Shown: positions 27,566 to 37,220, counted from the first letter of the stretch. The stretch is DNA of 64,000 nucleotides from an uncultured Pelagibacteraceae bacterium (GCA_902551755.1 CACDEB010000001.1:405592-469591), one strand, 5' to 3'. Translations and numbers: made by a program. Notes: generated by a model from the sequence alone, not told the origin.

Positions 27566-27658
27566 TTTAAAAGAGACAATTAGACTCTAGGTCGGAGTCC
27601 AGGTCAACTTATGATTGAATTATTTTTGATTAATTGTGCCTTCGATTATTTGGGACTC
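27566..27658. promoter_or_regulatory. GANTC cluster in the ccrM upstream region
   Basis: Three CcrM target sites lie close together: GACTC at 27583-27587, GAGTC at 27595-27599 and GACTC at 27654-27658 (the last inside the rnhB 3' end). The first two form an inverted pair with a 7-base spacer and sit 18-34 bases before the ccrM ATG. In Caulobacter, methylation of GANTC sites in the ccrM promoter feeds back on its expression; a similar role here is inferred. Confidence 0.55.
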
Positions 27659-28230
27659 AATATATTGTGTATTGGTTTAAATGTTTTTCTATGATGTTTT
27701 GTAATTCCGAATTTTTTAATTGCTGAAAGATGATCTCTGGTTCCATAGCCAACATTTTTATCCCACAAATAAGCTTTAAATTTTTTTGACATTTTTTTTA
27801 TCAATCGGTCTCTTGAGACTTTTGCTAAAATAGATGCTGCAGAAATTTCCGGAATTTTCTGGTCACCTCTAACAACTGATTTTATATTTAGGTTATTAAT
27901 ATTAGGTTTTTTATTTCCATCAACTTTTACTATTTTAGGTTTGAATTTTAATTTTAAAATTGATCTTTTCATTGCCAAAAGAGATGCGTTTAAAATATTA
28001 ATTTTTTCAATTTCTTTCTTTGAAGCAGTCCCAATAGCCCAATAAGAATTTTTTTTTATGTAATTTTCCAAAAATTCTCTTTTCTTAGGAGATAATTTTT
28101 TTGAGTCTTTTACTCTCTTTTTATCGAAACCTTTTTTAAAAACTACTGCCGCCGCATATACAGGCCCAATAAGACTACCTCTACCGACCTCATCTACCCC
28201 AGCTACACTTTTTTGAGATTTATATTCCAA
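27646..28230 (-). CDS. rnhB: Ribonuclease HII
   Basis: Removes ribonucleotides and primers from DNA. The 194-aa protein has GVDEVGRGSLIGPV with catalytic Asp13 and Glu14 and the third acidic residue Asp104 in KIVKVDGNKKP; SAASILAKVSRD is also conserved. It overlaps the udg end by 11 bases and precedes ccrM, an arrangement known in Caulobacter and relatives. The family-normal length and motifs make this firm. Confidence 0.95.
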   Translation of the reverse strand: MEYKSQKSVAGVDEVGRGSLIGPVYAAAVVFKKGFDKKRVKDSKKLSPKKREFLENYIKKNSYWAIGTASKKEIEKINILNASLLAMKRSILKLKFKPKIVKVDGNKKPNINNLNIKSVVRGDQKIPEISAASILAKVSRDRLIKKMSKKFKAYLWDKNVGYGTRDHLSAIKKFGITKHHRKTFKPIHNILSPK

Positions 28231-28876
28231 TTTTCAGTTGTTCAATCTTATTTTTTATTTCTTTTAAATCTGCCCAAGAAAATTTTTTTTGATCAGGCTG
28301 TCTTAACAAATAAGCAGGGTGGAAGGTAACCATAGTCAAATAAGTTTTATTATTAACAATTAATTCTTTCCAAACTCCTCTTGATTTGGAAATTTTCTCC
28401 TTATTTCCGAAAAAAGCCTCCATAGCAGTGCTTCCCAATAATATTATTAACTTGGGGTTTATAATTGAAATATGTTTTTTTATAAAAGGAGCATAAGTAT
28501 TTATCTCAACTTCATTAGGTTTTCTATTTTCAGGTGGTCTGTAATTTACTATATTTGTTACATAAACTTTATTTCGTTTAATATTAATTGCCGCTAACAT
28601 TTTATTCAAAAGTAAGCCTGCGTCGCCTACAAATGGTTTTCCCTGTTCATCTTCTTTTTGACCGGGGCCTTCACCTATCAGCATAATGCTGCTGTCATGA
28701 TTACCATCAGCAAAAACCAGATTGTTTGAATTATTTTTTAGAGTGCAATTTTCAATATTAGAGATTTCATCCTTAAGTTTTTTAAGCAAATCCTCCTTTT
28801 TTTCGATTTTAACAAATCTTTTTATAGGAGCATTTGAGAAGTTAAAAGTAGATTTGATAAAGTCGTATTTTTGCAT
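28220..28876 (-). CDS. Uracil-DNA glycosylase, family 4-like, without Fe-S cysteines
   Basis: A 218-aa uracil-DNA glycosylase. Motif A is LIGEGPGQKEDEQGKPFVG and the C-terminal catalytic-site histidine is in TFHPAYLLRQP. VTNIVNYRPPENRKPN is the conserved loop. Family 4 enzymes normally bind a 4Fe-4S cluster through four cysteines; only Cys44 is present here (one cysteine in the whole protein). The positions near NIVNYRPP and INTYAPF that usually hold cysteines carry other residues. It begins a group with rnhB and ccrM. Confidence 0.88.
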   Translation of the reverse strand: MQKYDFIKSTFNFSNAPIKRFVKIEKKEDLLKKLKDEISNIENCTLKNNSNNLVFADGNHDSSIMLIGEGPGQKEDEQGKPFVGDAGLLLNKMLAAINIKRNKVYVTNIVNYRPPENRKPNEVEINTYAPFIKKHISIINPKLIILLGSTAMEAFFGNKEKISKSRGVWKELIVNNKTYLTMVTFHPAYLLRQPDQKKFSWADLKEIKNKIEQLKIGI

Positions 28877-28918
28877 TTTATTCCTTTTATTTAAAAAAAA
28901 AAATCATATTCTTAAAAT

Positions 28919-30592
28919 ATGAAAAAAATTTGTTTTTTTTTAATAATTTTTTTATATCAAACTTTTTCCTACGCTAAAACAACTGAAAATATTGAATTCA
29001 ACCACAAGTATTTATCAAATTATTTTTCAGCAATAATATCTATCAATAATCAAGACGATAAAGATTCGTTAAAATATTTAAATAACACGAAGAGTCTTGT
29101 TAAAACTCATGAGAGTTACTTGGAAAATTATCTTATCTCGTTAGTTTTAAACAATAAAATTAATATCGCTTTTAATAAAGCTATTCAATCAAAGGTCAAC
29201 GAAACAAATTTTTTTGAAGCAAAAGTACTGTTAGCTCTAAATTCGATAAATAAGAAAGATTTCTCAAAAGCGATGTTAACCTTGGAGCAAATGGACGAAG
29301 TTCCGCTTGATACTCTTGAGCTTATCATTAAAGAGACATTAAAAGATTATCTAGATACAATCATATTTAAAAAGATGGACAAAAACGAAGATGTCCAGTT
29401 CGGTGAAATAGATAAAATAAAAAAGATTTTTCAGTCTTGTTACTTAGGCAAAGAGAACACAGATCTTTTATTTGAAGAGCTTGTAATTAAAGATACTAAA
29501 GATTTTTCAAGGTATATTTTTTTCTACATTAATTATTTAGCTCAAATCAAAGATTTTAATAAAATAAACGACTTACAAAATAAGATTGATTATACAAATA
29601 GCAGCATTTTAATTGCTCAAGCAAAACAGTGGATTGAAAATAAAAGATATGAAAAAATTACTTCAACGTTTTCATGTAAAAATGAAAATCACATTATATC
29701 TGAATTCTTGTTTTTGATTTCTAACTTATATTCTTCACAAGAACTTTATAAAAAGTCAAATTTCTATATTCATTTATCAAATTATCTAAATCCTGAATTT
29801 AATTTTAATAATAGTTTATTAGCTGAAAATTATATAAGTAATAAAAAATTCGATTTAGCTTTAAATTCGTTGAATTTAATTTCAGAGGAAGATCTTATTT
29901 TTAGTTGGTATAAAAATAAAAAAAAATCTTCAATTATCAAAAAACAGGAAAATGAAAAAATAGCACTCGATTTTTTAGAAAAAAAATTTGATGGATTAAA
30001 AACTAATAATATAAAAATTTTGTATGACATGGCTGGAATTTATAAAAGTTTTGAAAAATATGATGAGGCGATAAAAATCTACTCTAAATTACTAGACTTG
30101 TTAGACAACAGATCAAAAGCTTATGCTGATATTTTATACAGGCGGGGAGGCAGCTTTGAAAGGATTGGAGATTACGAAACTGCTGACAAAGATTTGTTAG
30201 AGTCTTTAAATATTACTCGAGAAAATCCTTATGTATTAAATTATCTTGCATATAGTTGGTTGGAGAGAAACTATAAAATTGAACTTTCAATGGAAATGTT
30301 AAAAGAAGCATACGATTTAAGAAAGAACGATCCTTATATAACCGACTCTTTGGGATGGGGATATTATTTAATAAACGATTTTGAGAATGCAGAAAAATAT
30401 TTGAAGAAAGCTGTAGAATTGATGCCATATGATCCGATAGTGAACGATCATTACGGGGACATACTTTGGATGTTAAATAGAAAAATACAAGCAAGATATT
30501 TTTGGAACAATGTATTAAATTTAGAAGAAACAGAAGATGAAATGAAAATTGATGTTAAAAAAAAGATAATTTATGGTATAGAAAAAACCTAA
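28919..30592 (+). CDS. Exported TPR-repeat protein
   Basis: A 557-aa protein with a signal peptide or anchor at 1-19 (MKKICFFLIIFLYQTFSYA). The N-terminal half is helical with little recognisable detail. From about residue 358 to 540 there are consecutive tetratricopeptide repeats, for example MAGIYKSFEKYDEAIKIY, YLAYSWLE and SLGWGYYLINDFENAEKYL. TPR proteins are scaffolds; no partner can be named. A similar gene commonly precedes ispE in alphaproteobacteria. It starts 42 bp from the divergent udg. Confidence 0.82.
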   Translation: MKKICFFLIIFLYQTFSYAKTTENIEFNHKYLSNYFSAIISINNQDDKDSLKYLNNTKSLVKTHESYLENYLISLVLNNKINIAFNKAIQSKVNETNFFEAKVLLALNSINKKDFSKAMLTLEQMDEVPLDTLELIIKETLKDYLDTIIFKKMDKNEDVQFGEIDKIKKIFQSCYLGKENTDLLFEELVIKDTKDFSRYIFFYINYLAQIKDFNKINDLQNKIDYTNSSILIAQAKQWIENKRYEKITSTFSCKNENHIISEFLFLISNLYSSQELYKKSNFYIHLSNYLNPEFNFNNSLLAENYISNKKFDLALNSLNLISEEDLIFSWYKNKKKSSIIKKQENEKIALDFLEKKFDGLKTNNIKILYDMAGIYKSFEKYDEAIKIYSKLLDLLDNRSKAYADILYRRGGSFERIGDYETADKDLLESLNITRENPYVLNYLAYSWLERNYKIELSMEMLKEAYDLRKNDPYITDSLGWGYYLINDFENAEKYLKKAVELMPYDPIVNDHYGDILWMLNRKIQARYFWNNVLNLEETEDEMKIDVKKKIIYGIEKT

Positions 30593-30599
30593 ATTTCAC

Positions 30600-31430
30600 A
30601 TGCACAGAAAAGTAATAAAGTCTTTTGCAAAAATTAATCTTTTTTTAAACGTAGTTTCTAAAAAAAAAAAATTCCATAGAATTCAGTCTCTTTTTAGCTT
30701 TATTGACCTACATGATAGAATAGAAATATCGACAATTAATCGTAAAAAACATTTTATAAAATTTGATGGAAAATTCTCTAAAGGAATAAGTAAAAAAAAT
30801 TCTATTTCGACTTTACTTAAAATTTTAGACCAGAAAGGACTAATTAAAAAAAAATACTATATAAAAGTTACAAAAAATATTCCTCAAAAGTCAGGTATGG
30901 GAGGGGGTTCTATGAATGCTGCCTCAATTCTAAATTTTTTTTTAAAAAGGAAAATTTTAATTTTAAATAAAAAAAGAATTTTAGAGGTTTGTGAGATGGT
31001 AGGAAACGATGTAAAAATAGGGTTATATAAGAGTCCAATTTTTTTGAATTCAAACAATTCAATTCAATCATTAAAAAAAGGATTGAGTTATCATTTGCTT
31101 ATATTTAAACCAAAAATTGGATGTTCTACAAAATACATTTTTTCAAAATTTAAAAATTTTTCAAAGAAAATACCATCAAATAAAAAAAATTTGCTTAAAT
31201 TAAGTAATAAAAAAAATGATTTGGAACCAATTGTATTAAAAAAATTTAGAAATATTACTAAACCAGTATTTTTTTTGAAAAGCTTAAAAGGGATAGAATT
31301 TGTAAGAATGACAGGGTCTGGTTCTAGCTTTGTTGCCTACTCTAAGTCTAAAAAAAACTTACTAAATGCGTCTAAATTATTCACCAATAAATACAAAAAA
31401 TATTGGTCTGTAATGTCTAAAACTATATAA
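30600..31430 (+). CDS. ispE: 4-diphosphocytidyl-2-C-methyl-D-erythritol kinase
   Basis: A GHMP kinase of the MEP isoprenoid pathway. The 276-aa protein has SFAKINLFLNVVSK at the N-terminus, the ATP loop PQKSGMGGGSMNAASIL (about residues 95-111) and the C-terminal MTGSGSSFVAY. It is lysine-rich, as expected from the AT-rich coding. It lies seven bases after the TPR gene. Together with IspH in this window it links to quinone and carotenoid synthesis. Confidence 0.93.
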   Translation: MHRKVIKSFAKINLFLNVVSKKKKFHRIQSLFSFIDLHDRIEISTINRKKHFIKFDGKFSKGISKKNSISTLLKILDQKGLIKKKYYIKVTKNIPQKSGMGGGSMNAASILNFFLKRKILILNKKRILEVCEMVGNDVKIGLYKSPIFLNSNNSIQSLKKGLSYHLLIFKPKIGCSTKYIFSKFKNFSKKIPSNKKNLLKLSNKKNDLEPIVLKKFRNITKPVFFLKSLKGIEFVRMTGSGSSFVAYSKSKKNLLNASKLFTNKYKKYWSVMSKTI

Positions 31431-31463
31431 TTTTTGATTAGTTGTGTTATAAGAATTTAATTT

Positions 31464-31538
31464 TGGGGCGTAGCCAAGTGGTAAGGCAGCGGTTTTTGGT
31501 ACCGCCATTCCTAGGTTCGAATCCTAGCGCCCCAGCCA
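31464..31538 (+). tRNA. tRNA-Gln (anticodon TTG), CCA encoded
   Basis: The acceptor arms TGGGGCG (31464-31470) and CGCCCCA pair fully, followed by discriminator G and a genomic CCA at 31536-31538. The anticodon stem GCGGT/ACCGC encloses the loop TTTTGGT, giving anticodon TTG for glutamine. The T-arm CCTAG-GTTCGAA-TCCTAG is intact. The gene ends three bases before the start codon of the next CDS. Confidence 0.96.
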
Positions 31539-31541
31539 GTT

Positions 31542-32813
31542 ATGTTTAAATTAATTAATAACTTTTTTAATAACAGTAAAAACGATTTATTTAAAAAAAA
31601 TACATTTGATATTCAAAAAAATTTTCCAGTAAAAAAAATATTTGATGCAATTAAGTCTTTTTCAGATGAAAGCGATATTTATTATGTTGGAGGATGTGTT
31701 AGGAAGATTTTTTGCCATGAATTAGTGGATGATATTGATTTAGCAACAAACATAAATCCTGACGAAGTTATACTGTCGTTAAAGAAAAATGATATTTCCT
31801 TTTATGAAACCGGGAAAAATCATGGGACAATAACCGCAATTATTGATGACAAGAAATTTGAAATTACATCTTTAAGAAAGGACATATCTACTGATGGAAG
31901 GCACGCGAAAGTATTATTTTCAAAAGATTGGAGAGAAGATGCGGAGAGAAGGGACTTTACTTTTAACTCAATATACTCGAATATTTATGGTGAAGTGTTT
32001 GATCCCTTTAATGGAAGAAAAGATTTAGAAAATGGTTGTGTCACGTTTATTGGAGATCCATCAAAACGCATTAAAGAAGATTACCTTAGAATACTCAGAT
32101 ATATAAGATTTTACTTAAACTATTCAAAAAGAGACCATGAGCCAAAAATAAAAAAAATTATCAAACAAAATTTAGATGGCTTGCTTAAAATCTCTAAAGA
32201 AAGATTAATAGATGAATTAAAAAAGATCATTTTTTCTAAGGGGTTCATAAATCTAAAAAAGGACGATTTTTCGAAAGAAATTCTTGAACTTGTTTTCCCA
32301 AGTTTAAACAATACCTCATTTTTAACTGATAAAAACAAACTACTTATTGAAGATATACAATTAAACAAGAATTTCATTGTATTGTTAAGTGCTATGATGA
32401 TCAAAGATTTAAATAGTATTAATTATATACTTTATAAGTTCAATTTTTCTAACCAAGATAAACAGAGACTTCTTTATATCCACGATAATTATCAAATGAG
32501 TTTAGAGAAAAGTTTTTTTGATAGGGAGTTAAAAAAAAGAATATATTTTGGAGAAAAAGAAAGTCTTTTAGATCTTATAACTTTGCAATTATTAATTTTT
32601 CATAAAAACGAGAAAGCACTTAATGATCTGATTAAAATTACTAAAAAAACTGATTTGCCAAAATTTCCTTATAATGCAGATTTTTTAATTAAAAATTTTG
32701 ATTATAAACCTGGAAAAAAAATGGGGAAAAAACTTAAAGAATTAGAGACACTTTGGGTTGATAATGATTTTAAAATCTCTAAAGAAGAAATTAAGAAAAT
32801 TGTTCTTAATTAA
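31542..32813 (+). CDS. Class II CCA tRNA nucleotidyltransferase / poly(A) polymerase family
   Basis: A 423-aa nucleotidyltransferase. The head domain has [23 protein letters not shown] with the metal-binding DID, then [13 protein letters not shown] and the RRD-type RNA-binding segment [15 protein letters not shown]. These features are common to CCA-adding enzymes and bacterial poly(A) polymerases, which cannot be separated reliably by eye; in alphaproteobacteria this gene generally serves CCA addition. It starts three bases after tRNA-Gln and overlaps the convergent greA by four. Confidence 0.88.
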   Translation: MFKLINNFFNNSKNDLFKKNTFDIQKNFPVKKIFDAIKSFSDESDIYYVGGCVRKIFCHELVDDIDLATNINPDEVILSLKKNDISFYETGKNHGTITAIIDDKKFEITSLRKDISTDGRHAKVLFSKDWREDAERRDFTFNSIYSNIYGEVFDPFNGRKDLENGCVTFIGDPSKRIKEDYLRILRYIRFYLNYSKRDHEPKIKKIIKQNLDGLLKISKERLIDELKKIIFSKGFINLKKDDFSKEILELVFPSLNNTSFLTDKNKLLIEDIQLNKNFIVLLSAMMIKDLNSINYILYKFNFSNQDKQRLLYIHDNYQMSLEKSFFDRELKKRIYFGEKESLLDLITLQLLIFHKNEKALNDLIKITKKTDLPKFPYNADFLIKNFDYKPGKKMGKKLKELETLWVDNDFKISKEEIKKIVLN

Positions 32814-33283
32814 AGATATTTAACATCTTCAATTTCAAAATTTTTTTCACCAGAAGGAGTTTTTATTTCAACTAAATCATTTTTATTTTTTCCAATTAAA
32901 CCTTTTCCTATTGGTGATTGAAAAAAAATTAGGTTTTTTTTAAGATCAGCTTCATCCTTGCCAACAATTTTATATGTTAATTTTTCATTAGAATCTAAAT
33001 CTTTGAGATAAACAGTTGAACCAAATATTACCTTTCCAATATTTTCAATTTTAGTTACGTCAATAACATTTGCCCTTGCAATAATATCCTCAATTTGCTG
33101 AATACGACCTTCGTTATGTGACTGTTGTTCTTTAGCTGCATGATATTCAGCATTTTCTTTTAAATCACCATGTGACCTAGCTTCCGAAATAGCAGATACT
33201 ATTTCTGGCCTTTTTTTTTCTTTTAAAAAAACTAATTCTTCTTTAAGTTTATTAAGTCCATTAACTGTTATCGGCTCTTTCAT
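32810..33283 (-). CDS. greA: Transcription elongation factor GreA
   Basis: Rescues backtracked RNA polymerase by stimulating transcript cleavage. The 157-aa protein has the N-terminal coiled coil with [21 protein letters not shown], whose acidic tip residues (D, E) enter the polymerase channel, and the C-terminal FKBP-like domain ending [23 protein letters not shown]. It follows hemF by eight bases. Normal length and motifs. Confidence 0.96.
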   Translation of the reverse strand: MKEPITVNGLNKLKEELVFLKEKKRPEIVSAISEARSHGDLKENAEYHAAKEQQSHNEGRIQQIEDIIARANVIDVTKIENIGKVIFGSTVYLKDLDSNEKLTYKIVGKDEADLKKNLIFFQSPIGKGLIGKNKNDLVEIKTPSGEKNFEIEDVKYL

Positions 33284-33291
33284 AAATTAAT

Positions 33292-34119
33292 TTATTCCCA
33301 ATTAGCTGTAGGAGGTAAAGACATCAAAATAGCTTCTACATTTCCTCCAGTTTGTAATCCAAATTTTGTTCCTCTATCATGTAGCAAATTAAATTCAACG
33401 TACCTACCTCTTTTTCTATTTTGGATTAGTTTGTCCTTTTTTTTCCATCTTTTTTTAAATTTCTTTGCAATTATTTCTTTAAATAAATATGAAAAAACTA
33501 TACCTACGTCTCTTACAAAAGCAAAATCTCTGTCCCAATTTTCCTTCTTATAATCAAAAAATATCCCTCCAATTCCTCTAGGTTCATTCCTATGATGTAA
33601 ATAAAAATAATCATCACACCATTTTTTATATTTTTTATAATAATTTTTGCCATGTTTATTGCACATCATTTTTAATTTTTTCTCAACAATTTTTTCTAAC
33701 GCTGAGTCTTTAAAGCACGGAGTAAAATCCATACCTCCACCAAACCATCCATGATCTGTAATTATGTATCTCGTATTAAAATGCATTGCTGGGATATGAG
33801 GATTTTTCATATGCATAACAATTGATATTCCTGATGCCCAAAAATCTTTACTATTGTTAAATCTAGGTATTTTTTTTTTAAATTCATTTGAAAAATTTCC
33901 ATATACTTCAGAAAAATTTACACCTACTTTCTCAAAAACTTTTCCGTTTTTAAGAAGCTTTGATTTTCCACCTCCTTCATCTTTTGTTTCGCTTCTAGAC
34001 CACGTCTTCGTTTTAAAATGAGAGGATCCATTTTCAATATTCTCAATTTCGTGACAAATTAATTCTTGAATTGTTAAAAACCAATTTCGTGCTAACTTTT
34101 TTCTAATATTTTCTTCCAT
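33292..34119 (-). CDS. hemF: Oxygen-dependent coproporphyrinogen III oxidase
   Basis: Converts coproporphyrinogen III to protoporphyrinogen IX using O2. The 275-aa protein shows PHIPAMHFNTRYI, GGGMDFTPCF, HHRNEPRGIGGIFFDY and the signature GRYVEFNLLHDRGTKFGL with GGNVEAILMSLPP. Use of the aerobic enzyme fits a strictly aerobic cell. It lies between trmL and greA on the minus strand and may be cotranscribed with both. Confidence 0.96.
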   Translation of the reverse strand: MEENIRKKLARNWFLTIQELICHEIENIENGSSHFKTKTWSRSETKDEGGGKSKLLKNGKVFEKVGVNFSEVYGNFSNEFKKKIPRFNNSKDFWASGISIVMHMKNPHIPAMHFNTRYIITDHGWFGGGMDFTPCFKDSALEKIVEKKLKMMCNKHGKNYYKKYKKWCDDYFYLHHRNEPRGIGGIFFDYKKENWDRDFAFVRDVGIVFSYLFKEIIAKKFKKRWKKKDKLIQNRKRGRYVEFNLLHDRGTKFGLQTGGNVEAILMSLPPTANWE

Positions 34120-34131
34120 AGATTAATTTGA

Positions 34132-34590
34132 TTATAATATTAATTTCGACACCACCATAGATACAGTGGTCGATAAGTTTAATGATCTTTTTTTTTTAAG
34201 GAGGGGTATTTTAATTCTTTTGTCTACTTCATGATGAATATTCTTTGGCACACCTGCACTTTCTCTACCAAATAAAAAAGTATCATTTTTTTTTATTTTA
34301 AATGATTTGAGCGAATCTTTAGCTTTAGTAGTCATCAATACCACTCTTGAGTTTTTCTTTGCTTCAAAAAATTGATCTGAATTCTCGTAAATTTTAATCA
34401 TTTTTTCATCCAAATAGTCCATTACCACTCTTCTAAAACGCTTGTCATGAAAAGTGAAGCCACATGGTTCAATAATCTCCAATTTTACACCCAAACATGA
34501 GCAAGTTCTTATTATGGATGCAGTATTTTGAGGAATGTCGGGCTGATAGAGAGCAATTTTAGCTGTTAATTTTGGGTTATTATGTGTCAT
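34132..34590 (-). CDS. trmL: tRNA (cytidine(34)-2'-O)-methyltransferase TrmL
   Basis: A small SPOUT methyltransferase that modifies the wobble nucleotide of leucine tRNAs. The 152-aa protein has YQPDIPQNTASIIRTCSCLG near the N-terminus, FLFGRESAGVP, and IPLLKKKRSLNLSTTVSMV at the SAM knot. The size matches the minimal TrmL fold. It is the first gene of trmL-hemF-greA and is divergent from petA with 65 bp between starts. Confidence 0.92.
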   Translation of the reverse strand: MTHNNPKLTAKIALYQPDIPQNTASIIRTCSCLGVKLEIIEPCGFTFHDKRFRRVVMDYLDEKMIKIYENSDQFFEAKKNSRVVLMTTKAKDSLKSFKIKKNDTFLFGRESAGVPKNIHHEVDKRIKIPLLKKKRSLNLSTTVSMVVSKLIL

Positions 34591-34617
34591 TCTTGCTATA
34601 GAAAAATTCCACTTTTA

Positions 34618-34639
34618 TATTATATGAAATCATATAATA
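34618..34639. promoter_or_regulatory. 22-bp palindrome upstream of petABC
   Basis: Two perfect 10-base arms, TATTATATGA and TCATATAATA, flank a 2-base AA centre. It lies 16 bases before the petA ATG in the trmL/petA divergent spacer. The geometry suits a dimeric regulator; a TATTATAT half-site with the same 6-base inner spacing recurs before petP/ilvE. In AT-rich DNA palindromes arise more easily, so function is a hypothesis. Confidence 0.45.
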
Positions 34640-34655
34640 AATAAATTAACTATTA

Positions 34656-35168
34656 ATGTCTGACAAAAAAAAACCTAATAGAAGAGACTTTATTTTTACA
34701 GCTACAGCTGCTGTAGGAGCAGTTGGTGCGGGAGCTGCGGCGTGGCCTTTAATTGATCAAATGAATCCAGATGCCTCTGTCAAGGCCCTTGCTAGTACAG
34801 AAGTAGATGTAAGTAGTTTGCAGCCAGGCCAGTCAGTTACTGTTTTGTGGAGAGGCAAACCTGTATTTATAAAAAGAAGAACAGAAAATGAAATTAACGA
34901 AGCAAGAAATGTAAACATTTCTGATTTAAAACATCCTGAGAAAGATGAGGACAGAGCGAAAAATCCAGAGTGGTTAGTTATGTTAGGTGTTTGTACTCAT
35001 TTAGGATGTGTGCCACTTGGTGACAAAGGTGAATATGGCGGCTGGTTTTGCCCATGTCATGGTTCACATTATGATACATCTGGAAGAATAAGAAAAGGTC
35101 CAGCCCCAACCAATTTAGAAATTCCAAAGTACGAATTTGTAAACAGTAACACGATTAAGATAGGTTAA
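34656..35168 (+). CDS. petA: Ubiquinol-cytochrome c reductase, Rieske iron-sulfur subunit
   Basis: Carries the 2Fe-2S cluster that takes an electron from ubiquinol in the bc1 complex. The 170-aa protein starts with a Tat-type twin arginine ([20 protein letters not shown]) that also serves as membrane anchor. The cluster ligands are in CTHLGC and CPCHGSHYD. It is the first gene of petABC and follows the palindromic putative operator; petB starts one base after its stop. Confidence 0.97.
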   Translation: MSDKKKPNRRDFIFTATAAVGAVGAGAAAWPLIDQMNPDASVKALASTEVDVSSLQPGQSVTVLWRGKPVFIKRRTENEINEARNVNISDLKHPEKDEDRAKNPEWLVMLGVCTHLGCVPLGDKGEYGGWFCPCHGSHYDTSGRIRKGPAPTNLEIPKYEFVNSNTIKIG

Positions 35169-35169
35169 A

Positions 35170-36438
35170 ATGAGCGATCACAATTACACACCATCATCAA
35201 AATTTGGAAAATGGTTTAATGATAGGTTACCTTTGCTGACTCTAGCAAATCATTTAACAGATTACCCAACTCCTAAAAATTTGAACTATTGGTGGACGTT
35301 TGGGGGTATTTTAACATTTTGTTTAATTACTCAAATTATAACAGGTCTTGTTTTGGCTATGCATTACATAGCTCATGCAGACTTAGCTTTTAGTAGCGTT
35401 GAACACATTATGAGAGACGTAAACTATGGATGGCTCATAAGATATATTCATGCAAACGGAGCTTCAATGTTTTTCCTAGCAGTTTACATTCACATATTTA
35501 GATCTTTGTTTTACGGGTCTTATAAAGCCCCAAGAGAGATTATATGGATTTTGGGAATTATGATTTATTTATTAATGATGGCCGCAGCGTTTATGGGTTA
35601 TGTATTACCTTGGGGACAAATGAGTTTTTGGGGTGCTACAGTTATTACTAATTTGTTTAGTGCTATTCCTTTAGTTGGTGAAAGTATAACTACATGGTTA
35701 TGGGGTGGTTACTCAGTTGACAATCCAACGTTGACAAGATTTTTTACGCTACATTATCTTATACCATTTTTGATTTTGGGTTTAGTTGTTTTACACATTT
35801 GGGCACTTCATGTTCCAGGTAATAATAATCCTGTAGGTATAGATATTCAAAAGCCTTCTAAAGATACTGTGCCTTTCCATCCATACATTGTAATAAAAGA
35901 TTTATTTGCATTACTTTTATTTATGATTGTATTTGCCTTTTTTGTATTTTACTCTCCAAACATTCTTGGACATGCAGACAATTATATAGAAGCGAACCCG
36001 TTAGTAACCCCAGCTCATATTGTACCAGAGTGGTATTTGTTACCATTTTACGCAATCCTAAGATCAATTCCTGATAAGCTTTTAGGAGTTGTTGCAATGT
36101 TATCAGCGATATTTATTTTAGCGGCATTACCATGGTTAGACACATCAAAAGTAAGATCAGCAGTATTTAGACCGTTATACAAACAATTTTACTGGATACT
36201 TGTAATCGATGTTTTAATATTAGGTTATGTAGGGGCAATGCCAGCAGAGGGATTATATTTATTAATTGCAAGAGTAGCTACTGCATATTACTTTTTACAC
36301 TTTTTATTGATACTTCCAATTTTGGGTAAAATTGAAAAAACAACACCTTTACCTTTAAGTATTACTAGTCCAGTTTTAGGAGGATCAGCAGATCTTGCAA
36401 TGGCAAAAAATACGGATGTAAGAAAAGAGAAGTTATAG
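35170..36438 (+). CDS. petB: Cytochrome b of the bc1 complex
   Basis: The 422-aa membrane subunit with two b hemes and both quinone sites. [26 protein letters not shown] is the first helix, [19 protein letters not shown] forms part of the Qo region, and [13 protein letters not shown] is the PEWY loop that is essential at Qo. The length and eight-helix layout are normal for a full proteobacterial cytochrome b. Its stop shares a base with the GTG start of petC. Confidence 0.98.
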   Translation: MSDHNYTPSSKFGKWFNDRLPLLTLANHLTDYPTPKNLNYWWTFGGILTFCLITQIITGLVLAMHYIAHADLAFSSVEHIMRDVNYGWLIRYIHANGASMFFLAVYIHIFRSLFYGSYKAPREIIWILGIMIYLLMMAAAFMGYVLPWGQMSFWGATVITNLFSAIPLVGESITTWLWGGYSVDNPTLTRFFTLHYLIPFLILGLVVLHIWALHVPGNNNPVGIDIQKPSKDTVPFHPYIVIKDLFALLLFMIVFAFFVFYSPNILGHADNYIEANPLVTPAHIVPEWYLLPFYAILRSIPDKLLGVVAMLSAIFILAALPWLDTSKVRSAVFRPLYKQFYWILVIDVLILGYVGAMPAEGLYLLIARVATAYYFLHFLLILPILGKIEKTTPLPLSITSPVLGGSADLAMAKNTDVRKEKL

Positions 36439-37220
36439 TGCAAAGAATATTTAAAATTCTTTTTTTCCTTTTAATTTTGAACACAAATTTTGCAAATTCA
36501 ATATCTGCAGAAAACACAAGTAAATTATTGACAACTGACTGGTCTTTCAAAGGTCCATTCGGTAAATTCGATAGAGCTTCACTTCAAAGAGGTTATCAAG
36601 TTTACAATGAAGTCTGTGCTTCTTGTCACTCTTTAAAATATGTTTCATATAGAAACTTGTCTGAAAAAGGTGGGCCAGAATTTTCTGTAAAAGAAGCAAA
36701 AGCCATTGCTGCAAGCTTTGAAATTACTGATGGTCCAAATCAGGACGGTGAAATGTTTACAAGACCAGCCAAACTTTCTGATAAATTTGTGATGCCATAC
36801 AGTAATGAAGAGGAAGCTAAATCAGCTAATGGAGGTGCTTATCCACCAGATATGTCTGTTTTAGTGAAGGCAAGAGCAGGCGGTGCAGATTATATATACT
36901 CAGTTTTACTAGGCTATGTGGACCCTCCAGAAAATATAAAACTAGATGATGGTGTTTATTACAACAAATACATGTACGGAAACAAAATCAAGATGCCTAA
37001 ACAACTTTCTGATGGGCTTGTAGAATATTCTGACGGGACAAATGCTACTGAAGAACAAATGGCAAAAGATGTTACAAGCTTTCTTATGTGGACTGCAGAA
37101 CCTCATTTAGAGCAAAGGCATAAAACAGGATTTAGAGCAATCGTTTATTTGATTATTCTTACTGTGCTAGTCTATTTTAGTATGAAAAAAATATGGTCAA
37201 GAGTTGAAACGAATGTTTAA
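36438..37220 (+). CDS. petC: Cytochrome c1
   Basis: The c-type heme subunit of bc1. The 260-aa precursor starts with a GTG codon overlapping the petB stop, has a signal peptide (residues 1-22), the heme-binding CASCH in NEVCASCHSLKYVSYRNL, and a C-terminal anchor (AIVYLIILTVLVYFSMKKIW). The distal methionine ligand is probably in the NKIKMPKQL region. The last 24 bases overlap the 3' end of convergent ychF. Confidence 0.96.
   Translation: MQRIFKILFFLLILNTNFANSISAENTSKLLTTDWSFKGPFGKFDRASLQRGYQVYNEVCASCHSLKYVSYRNLSEKGGPEFSVKEAKAIAASFEITDGPNQDGEMFTRPAKLSDKFVMPYSNEEEAKSANGGAYPPDMSVLVKARAGGADYIYSVLLGYVDPPENIKLDDGVYYNKYMYGNKIKMPKQLSDGLVEYSDGTNATEEQMAKDVTSFLMWTAEPHLEQRHKTGFRAIVYLIILTVLVYFSMKKIWSRVETNV

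Noticed and set aside
31434..31453. Possible tRNA-Gln promoter TTGATT ... TATAAG
   Set aside because: The boxes are only 8 bases apart, too close for sigma-70; a promoter further upstream or cotranscription with ispE is more likely.
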